From positions 1,922,001 through 1,986,000 of the forward strand of contig NC_091274.1 of assembly GCF_042100115.1 (NCBI RefSeq): a stretch of DNA of 64,000 bases, given 5' to 3'. Made by a program: the position numbers and the translations under genes. The DNA comes from Alternaria dauci (Eukaryota; Ascomycota; Dothideomycetes; Pleosporales; Pleosporaceae). Within the stretch, counting starts at the first letter, position 1, and each line of letters begins with the position of its first letter. This document shows positions 57,674 through 64,000 of the stretch, one piece after another. The notes below the pieces were generated by a model. It was not told where the DNA came from. It ran no database searches and worked only from the letters and a program-made list of their open reading frames with translations.

Positions 57674-60600
57674 CTTTAACTACCTTAGATATTAGTAGAT
57701 ATTTAACTAATAGGATAGCCTAATTAAGATTTAGTAATAGCTTATTAGGGAAGTACTTAAGGTAATATAGCTTAGGGCTAAGGACCCTTAATACTAGTAC
57801 ACCCTATACTAGAGAATAATAAGATACTTAAGGTATCTAATAATAAGGGAGAAAACCCTAATATTACTAAGCTATAGAATCTTAGGTAATATATAAATAC
57901 ATAAACTTAGTAGATTACTAAAATATAAGTAATAATTAATTAGCTTATAAGGTTACTAATAATAATACCTAATAAATAACCTATTACTTCTAGAAAACCT
58001 AAAATAGTGTTACTAGAGAAATATAGTAGAGAATAAGAAAAACTATAAGTATTTCTTACTAATATTAACCTATACTATAAGTATAATAAGGTACTTAATA
58101 ACTAGGAAAAGATCCTTATAGCTAGTATATTTATAAAGGATAAGGCCTCTAACTAGATATAACCCTATATAGATAATTACCTATTAGATATAGAATATTA
58201 AAGGACTAAGGTAGAAACTTATACTTTATTTATAAGCTAGACAGAATTTAAAGAAGAAATAGGATAAATCTTTAGAGAAGTAGACGTAAAGAACTAGGCT
58301 AAGAAGAAGATTACTTACCTAAGGTAAACTACGTTAGTGTTAGTATATATAGTAGAATTTAAGTAACTATAGGTATAGATTAACTAGGATAATATAGCAC
58401 TTTAAATAGTATTTAAAATAAGCCTAAAAGAAAATATTAAGGATAGACTTATACACTATAATAAGCCTAAGTTACTATACGCCCTAGTAGAACTAGTAAC
58501 GCGTATTAATAATAGACTTTAAGAGTAGAATAACTAAAAGAAATATTTCTAACCTAATATAGCTAATATAAGAAGGTAGCGTAGTAGATATAATAAAGAT
58601 AAAGATACTATTATAACTAGTAAAGTATAAGATAAACTTAAAGATAAAAAGACTTAAAGATAAAGATAGGATAGTCTCTCTAAAGAAGAATACTAAAAGT
58701 ATTATAATAATAAAGCTTACTTAAGGTATAGTAAAGTAAGATACTTTATATATAACTATAGTAAGGATAGAATAGTTAAATAAGCTACTATTAAAATTAG
58801 TATAGTCTAATAAGGTATACTATACCTAGCTCTATTAGAGTTAGATAATAACCTAAGTAACCTAGACCTCTATAAGGAAGTACGCTTAGTAACTAAAGAA
58901 AAGTTTATATTAGTATTATAACCTAAGGTCTTAGTCTTAGAGGAACTAAAGACTATAAACTAAAAGATTAAAGGCTAAGTTATAAGGATATAACTAACTA
59001 ATAACTAATACTAGATTTATAGAGATAAATTATATTATATAAATAACTATAAGATCTAAGAGTAAATTATAATTATAAGTAGGAATATAGAAGAAATTAG
59101 GTATAAGGCTATATACTAATAACCCTATTTTAATAACCTAATTACTAAGGTTAGGGACTAAGAAGTAAATAAAATAGAAAGTACCTTAGAGTACTAAGAA
59201 CTATACTAGTATAATTATAAAATAAATTATAAGTCTTATAGGAAGGATAAGGAACTTAGTAGGAAAATATAAGACTACTACTACTATATATATCTATAGG
59301 TAAATAAGTACTTAGTAAAGAATTACTATATCTATAAACTAGAAAAGAAGGAAATTTTTAACTAACTCCTATAGATATAATATATAGATAGATATAACTT
59401 CTATTATAAATAGCTTAAAGAAGTATATAAGGTAGATAACTACTATTATTATACCCTATTATTAAATATCTATTTAATAATAGACTATCTAATTTATAAA
59501 GCTAAGAAGGCTAAACTAAAAAAGAGGATCTACTAAGGGGAGATACCTTATTAGAATATTTATTAGAGCTTCTATTATAATAATAAGTACTTAACGTACT
59601 ATAGCTTAAAGAATAATATAAGCTACTTTCCTTAGTATAAGGGAAAGAAGTAGCTAAAAAACTAAGTAGCTACTAGGGATAAGGTCTTACTAGTAAAGGT
59701 ATACCTAGTATAACCCTTAGGAAAGTATAAGATACTAATAGTTAAGTAAAGTAGTTACTTATAACTATATTTATATAAGATTAGAAGATTATAGCACTTA
59801 TAGATAGTAGGGCTATATATATAATAATCTTACCCTAAGTAGTAAAGAAATACTAATTACTATATAAGGTAAAGACTTACCTAGTACTAGTAGTATTAGC
59901 TAATAAGAAACCTATAGAATATAGAAGTAGTATAATAAGGTTAGAAACTAAGTTAATAAAGCTAAGGATAGCTAGTATAGAGTACTATATAAATATTAAT
60001 ATTATAGATCTAGGAGATTAAGATATATTAATAGGTTATAACTAGCTAGATACCTATAACCCTACTATTAACTAGTAGATAAAGATAATACTTAGAAGAG
60101 AACCTATATATAAGGTTACTAGAGTACGTAAAGAGATACGCCTAATAAATTAGAGCTTAACCTAGAATAGGAGATTTAGTAAGATCTTACTATATAAGAT
60201 TATAAGAATTTATATAAAGGACCCTTAGAAAATAAGAGTTATTTAGATAAGATAAGTTATAACTATAAAAGAAGGACCCTTACTACTAGAGATACTAAGA
60301 GAGTATTAAACTAATAAGTTTAGAGAACTCTTTAAGGAAAATAAAGCTATAGATCTAGTAAACTATTAGGATTAAGATTATAAGATTATCTTAAATAAAG
60401 GGGCTAAGCTTAGTTTAGGACTAATATACCTTATAGCGCCTAAGTATAATACTAAGCTATAGGACTATATTTAGAAGAACTTAAAGAAAGGATTTATCTA
60501 ACTAGGATTAGGCCTAATAGCCTTACCTATTCTATTTATAAAGAAAGTTAATAGGAAGTAATAACTATATATTAACTTTAGAAAGCTAAATAGTATAATA

Positions 60601-60872
60601 TAGAAGAATTAATATCCCTTACTACTTATTACTAAGCTTATAGATTAACTCTAGGGAGCTAAGTAGTTTATAAAGTTTAATATTTAGGAAGGATTTTACT
60701 AAATTAGGATTAAAGAAGGTTATAAGTAGATAATAGCGTTTAAGATAAAATATAGACTATTTAAGTATATAGTAATACCTTTTAGGTTAATAAACGCCCT
60801 AGTAATATTTTAGTTAGTTATTAATAACGCGCTCTATAAATACTTTAGAATCTTTATTATAGTGTACCTAGA
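57199..60872 (+). mobile_element. RIP-inactivated Ty3/Gypsy, copy 3, interrupted
   Basis: The 5' part of a rightward element of the copy-1 family: a 475-base LTR, damaged gag (57,700-59,500), protease and the first half of reverse transcriptase. It stops at 60,872 where GTACCTAGA, coding the Y-L-D of the YLDD catalytic box, is followed directly by the LTR of the young copy. The rest should lie beyond 64,000. All frames are closed. Confidence 0.85.
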
Positions 60873-61348
60873 TGTTACACGGGGTTAGGCTATACTTCTC
60901 TAGGCTCCGTCCGTACTAAGGCGAGGTAGACTAAAGCGGTAGTCCGTGAGGTATCGTATGGAATGATCAGGTGGAAAAGAGTTATCGTTGTAACCAAAGG
61001 ATAAACAATACCAATTCTATAAACGATAGAATAACTAGTTGACAATCTGTGTAAGAGATGAACTATTTGAGTTAACTACAACGAGTGTAATAATGAGATC
61101 CAATACATTCTTATACCTATTGCCATAGGTCCTGTCCTCCTTACCCTCCCTTCTAAGAGGGAGGCCTAGGAGGGCCGTGACCTCCTAATCCTCACTGGCC
61201 TCCCAGAGGCCAGGTCTTGGCGGGATGCTATTCCTTTCACGTGATCTGGGCCCTGCCCTAGATCCACTTTCGTCCATCATGTCCGCCTGATGGTCTTCCT
61301 TCATACGACCTGCATGAAAGGGAAGCAATTCCTTGTTACCTTGTAACA
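60873..61348 (-). repeat. 3' LTR of the young Gypsy element
   Basis: 476 bases, bounded by TGTTACACGGGG and CCTTGTAACA, i.e. TG...CA ends with the inverted repeat TGTTAC/GTAACA. It contains internal GC-rich inverted stretches (about 61,140-61,210, AGGGAGGCCTAGGAGG-like). Confidence 0.92.
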
Positions 61349-61351
61349 TTA

Positions 61352-61362
61352 CCCCCCCTCTT
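61352..61362 (-). promoter_or_regulatory. Polypurine tract of the young Gypsy element
   Basis: On the minus strand AAGAGGGGGGG lies three bases before the LTR, the standard primer site for plus-strand DNA synthesis. It confirms that the coding strand is minus. Confidence 0.8.
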
Positions 61363-61487
61363 AGGCGTATCGTCTCGATACCCTGGATTATTGTTTTCCT
61401 GCGCCTAGTCTGGCGGCGGTGGTGGAGGTATAGCTACTCCGGTGGTGTCGTATCCTCTCTTTCCTCTTTTCCTCACTTTCCCTGACC

Positions 61488-62132
61488 ATGCCTAAGGTTC
61501 AGACTTCTCGACGCGTCTGTACCCAGAACTTGACTCAACAGCGCCAGGCTCGTGCTGACCGTATCCGCTAACAAGGGAACGAGATGACCTTTCGTTGCAA
61601 GCGGTGTGAGGAGAAGAATCTTCGTTGTTTCGTGGACACTGCCTCTGGGCAGTGTGCGGGCTGTATTTTGGTGAAAGCTGAGTGTAGCTTATTTGTGACT
61701 GAGGAAGAGTGGGAGAAGGTTGAGGCTGAAAAGCGCGAGAAGCGCTTGGCGCTTCTTTGAGCTGAGGCCGAGGTCGCTCGACTTCGGCTGGAAGTGGCAG
61801 AGACTGAGGCGCGAGAGCGAGCATTCGCTGATCGAGATCACGCCATTTTGAGTCTTCAGGATCGCGCGAAAGAGCAAGCCGAGGGGAACTCTGCCCCTGG
61901 TACGGACTTTCAACCAACTGAACCATCGCTACCCGGACTGTCGACTGACTTGGGCTGGTTGCAGGATGACGCTTCTTTCGATCCTTTTTCTGAATTCTTT
62001 TCTTCCCTTGAGGACCCGGTCCTCCCTTCTCTGGGTGTTTCCGATGGTACTCACGTACCTGTGACTTGCAGTTCGTCAAATTTTCTTTTGGTTCCCAAGT
62101 GTTCTGGCTCTCTGGCCATCCTAGCCACTTGA
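61488..62132 (+). pseudogene. Antisense ORF with GAL4-type Zn2Cys6 motif and coiled coil
   Basis: A 215-codon frame on the strand opposite to pol, with two in-frame stops (TAA at 61569-61571, TGA at 61758-61760), each consistent with one C-to-T change. Before the ATG is a strongly pyrimidine-rich leader, as in fungal genes. After the first stop comes CKRCEEKNLRC, then eight residues, then CAGCILVKAEC, i.e. C-x2-C-x6-C-x8-C-x2-C-x6-C with the basic residues expected of a binuclear zinc cluster. A charged heptad-like helix follows (VARLRLEVAETEARER). The C-terminal ~75 residues are acidic and aromatic (DASFDPFSEFFSSLEDP), like an activation domain. It overlaps half of the pol chromodomain and all of the pol tail. 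A decayed counterpart sits at the same place in copy 1 (from about 33,840). Confidence 0.6.
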
Positions 62133-64000
62133 CCAAGTATTTCCACTGACGACCGATTTTCCGCAGGTCCCTGATTTCTTCGACCTCGTACTCATCGTCT
62201 TCGAGCTCTATGTCGGTAGCTAGCTCGGCATCTGGAGGTGCTCTTTCCAGGAGTTTCTTGTGAAAGACAGGGTGGATGCGCATGCCTGGTGGGAGTTGGA
62301 GTTTGTAGTTTACGTTACCCATTTCCTCTAGAACCTCGAATGGTCCTATTCGGAGGTTGTCCAGTTTCTTGCTTGGTCGCTTAGTTTTCAAGTTCTGACG
62401 TGACAGGAAAACTTTGTCCCCCTTCTTAAAGGTTGGTCCCTCAATCCTTTGCTTATTAGCCGCCTTGGCTGTCGTGAGGTTCCTATGAGCTATGTTCTTG
62501 CTCAATTCTTCGTGCAGTCCTCGCATCAAGCGGGCTTTGTCGTCTGCACCTACTGCGATACTCTCTATATCTTTTGGATCTCGATGAGCAACCGGCTCAT
62601 ATCCGTAATTCGCGTAGTGTGGTGAGTACTTAGTCGTCGCAGACCTAGTACTATTGTAGGCCAATTGTGCTGTCGGCAAGAGTTCAACCCAATTGTCTTG
62701 CAGCTTGTTGGCGTACATCCTCAGATACTGTTCCAGTGTCTGGTTCGTTCGTTCCGTCTGGCCATCTGTTTCGGGGTGGAAGCTAGTCGATAGTTTCTTC
62801 TTCACACCCAGCTTTGCCAGGAATGTGTTCCAATACTTGGAAGTGAACAGTTTATCACGATCGGTGATGAATTCTTCAGGTATCCCATGTTCTGACATAA
62901 GTGCCTTGCTGACCTCATACGCGCATTCTTCTGCCGTAATGGTTTCTTCCGTGGGCACAAACTTTGCTCCTTTCGTGTGACGACACACGATGACTAGGAC
63001 TGTGTCGCATAATCTTCCGGATCCTGGTTCTAACGACTTCGGGAGCTTCACTATGAAGTCCATTGTTACGCTGCTCCATGGTCTCGTTGGTGGCGGTAAG
63101 GGTTGTAACAGGCCATAGGGCTTATGTCTCTTGGGTTTGTTCTGATGACAAGCCAAACAGTTGCCTAGGACGTCCTGCACCTTCGCTCGCAAGCGTGGTA
63201 TCGCAAACACCTTTGATAGTCGCCTGACCATTTCTTCTAGCGATGCATGTCCATACTCTGGGGACTCATGCAGTTCCTTGATGAGACTCGATCTCATGTG
63301 TGGGGGTACATATGTTCGATCGCTTCGAATCATATCTCGGTACTCTCGCTCGTCTTGTAACAGTTCGTCGGAGCCGTTCTCGTCAGGCTCGAACTGCCAG
63401 CTGGCCGCTCTCTGCTGCCACTGCTGCTGAAGTGTTTCTACCCGCTCGGCCACCTTAGCTATCTTAGCTAGTTCCGGCTGGTTGTAACGTAGTGTGCCAT
63501 CAGGCATCTTCTTGAACATGGCGTCATGTGGTTCCTTATGATTTTCCTCGCGTAAGTCGGATCTCCTGCTTAAAGCATCCGCAGCTCCGTTGAGCGTTCC
63601 AGCGCGGTGAGTTATCTTGAAGTCGAACTGAGCTAGCATCTCAGCCCATCGGACTTGTCGTCGGTTGAGTTTCTTCGTTGTCATGAAACCTGCCAAGTTC
63701 TGGTGATCGGTAAAAACCTCGATCTGGTGTGGTAGTCCTAGCAAATAGACTTCCCACTGTTCAAAGGCATCGACTACTCCTAGTAGCTCCTTATCGTGAA
63801 CGTCGTAGTTTAGTTCTGCTCCAGAGAACTTTCTTGAGTGGTAGAACACTGGTCTCCACTTTTTGTCTGGGCACTGCTGCGACAATACAGCTCCGAGTGC
63901 ATAATCTGACGCGTCGGTCTCGACTCGCGTCTCTCGCTTTGGGTCGTACATCTCTAGTACTGGTGCCTCGAGGAATATCTGCTTGATTCGATCAAAAGCC
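61492..64000 (-). CDS. pol: Gypsy pol polyprotein, C-terminal part (RNase H, integrase, chromodomain)
   Basis: The frame is open from the window edge to a stop at 61492-61494, so the start lies outside. Counting from the first Met (63951): RNase H with ETDASDYALGAVLS (11-24), DKELLGVVDAFEQW (53-66) and NGAADALSRR (121-130). The integrase zinc finger is H228-x6-H235-x29-C265-x2-C268, and its core triad is D298 (MDF), D364 (TDRD) and E400 (GQTE), an exact D-x35-E. A chromodomain lies at 587-640 (YEVEEIRDLR, YLVKWLGWPESQNTWEP), the chromovirus mark that directs insertion to methylated-histone chromatin. The remaining ~180 residues are Pro/Ser/Gln-rich and lie opposite the antisense ORF. All catalytic residues present are intact. 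Confidence 0.93.
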   Translation of the reverse strand, partial: AFDRIKQIFLEAPVLEMYDPKRETRVETDASDYALGAVLSQQCPDKKWRPVFYHSRKFSGAELNYDVHDKELLGVVDAFEQWEVYLLGLPHQIEVFTDHQNLAGFMTTKKLNRRQVRWAEMLAQFDFKITHRAGTLNGAADALSRRSDLREENHKEPHDAMFKKMPDGTLRYNQPELAKIAKVAERVETLQQQWQQRAASWQFEPDENGSDELLQDEREYRDMIRSDRTYVPPHMRSSLIKELHESPEYGHASLEEMVRRLSKVFAIPRLRAKVQDVLGNCLACHQNKPKRHKPYGLLQPLPPPTRPWSSVTMDFIVKLPKSLEPGSGRLCDTVLVIVCRHTKGAKFVPTEETITAEECAYEVSKALMSEHGIPEEFITDRDKLFTSKYWNTFLAKLGVKKKLSTSFHPETDGQTERTNQTLEQYLRMYANKLQDNWVELLPTAQLAYNSTRSATTKYSPHYANYGYEPVAHRDPKDIESIAVGADDKARLMRGLHEELSKNIAHRNLTTAKAANKQRIEGPTFKKGDKVFLSRQNLKTKRPSKKLDNLRIGPFEVLEEMGNVNYKLQLPPGMRIHPVFHKKLLERAPPDAELATDIELEDDEYEVEEIRDLRKIGRQWKYLVKWLGWPESQNTWEPKENLTNCKSQVREYHRKHPEKGGPGPQGKKRIQKKDRKKRHPATSPSQSTVRVAMVQLVESPYQGQSSPRLALSRDPEDSKWRDLDQRMLALAPQSLPLPAEVERPRPQLKEAPSASRAFQPQPSPTLPQSQISYTQLSPKYSPHTAQRQCPRNNEDSSPHTACNERSSRSLVSGYGQHEPGAVESSSGYRRVEKSEP

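Larger units (their letters stand above)
60873..64000 (-). mobile_element. Young Ty3/Gypsy chromovirus, nearly undamaged, partial
   Basis: The same family as copies 1 and 3 but with normal base composition: CA, TG and CG steps are all common and a 2.5-kb pol frame is open to the window edge. It reads leftward, so the part present is the 3' end: RNase H, integrase, chromodomain, polypurine tract and 3' LTR. It inserted into copy 3. The other LTR and target duplication lie outside the window. Confidence 0.92.

Noticed and set aside
31980..60872. AT-rich tracts as mitochondrial or plasmid DNA
   Set aside because: LTR pairs, target duplications and base-for-base transition relationships to an intact Gypsy copy explain them as RIP-mutated nuclear repeats.

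Overview
The window is fungal nuclear DNA, most likely from a filamentous ascomycete of the class Dothideomycetes (Pleosporales-like). This rests on short GT-AG introns of about 47 to 130 bases, pyrimidine-rich leaders, a gene set typical of such fungi (AA9 polysaccharide monooxygenase, IRC22, Ptm1, Ncs2, aprataxin-like Hnt3, eIF4B), and long AT-rich tracts made of retrotransposons damaged by repeat-induced point mutation (RIP). The species is not identified.

Positions 1-31,758 are an ordinary gene-dense block. In order it holds: an F-box protein, two low-complexity hypothetical proteins, eIF4B (-) divergent from a Tim17-like membrane protein (+), a candidate Pol III RNA, a Gfo/Idh/MocA oxidoreductase (-), an MFS transporter (+), a small two-exon hypothetical (-), IRC22 (-) divergent from a CCCH zinc-finger protein (+), aprataxin/Hnt3 (-) divergent from a large DEAH/RHA helicase (+), a secreted AA9 enzyme (-), and the tRNA thiolation protein Ncs2 (-) divergent from the seven-helix Golgi protein Ptm1 (+). 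Exon structures were worked out by hand. In the multi-exon genes the splice junctions keep phase and join recognisable domains.

Positions ~31,980-41,166 and ~47,320-60,872 are RIP-saturated tracts. Three Ty3/Gypsy copies can be delimited. Copy 1 (33,213-40,401, reading leftward) has both LTRs and an ATTC duplication. Copy 2 (48,316-54,954, reading rightward) is another family with 232-base LTRs and a perfect GATAG duplication. Copy 3 starts at 57,199 (rightward, same family as copy 1) and is cut at 60,872 inside its reverse transcriptase YLDD box by a young, nearly undamaged copy of its own family (60,873 to beyond 64,000, leftward). Under the 3' end of its pol gene the young copy carries an antisense reading frame with a complete GAL4-type Zn2Cys6 cysteine pattern and a coiled coil. 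This is the most unusual thing in the window.

Between the two AT-rich tracts lies a GC-balanced island (41,167-47,320). It is bounded on both sides by inverted copies of the same repeat end. It contains one intact enoyl-reductase-like dehydrogenase (+), a relic of a fungal transcription factor, a 5'-truncated bacterial-looking NmrA/SDR gene (-), and an epoxide hydrolase (-). The epoxide hydrolase is broken twice: by a RIP-type nonsense change, and by a 202-base hAT-like MITE with a perfect 8-base target duplication. The island looks like a decaying accessory locus inside a repeat cluster.
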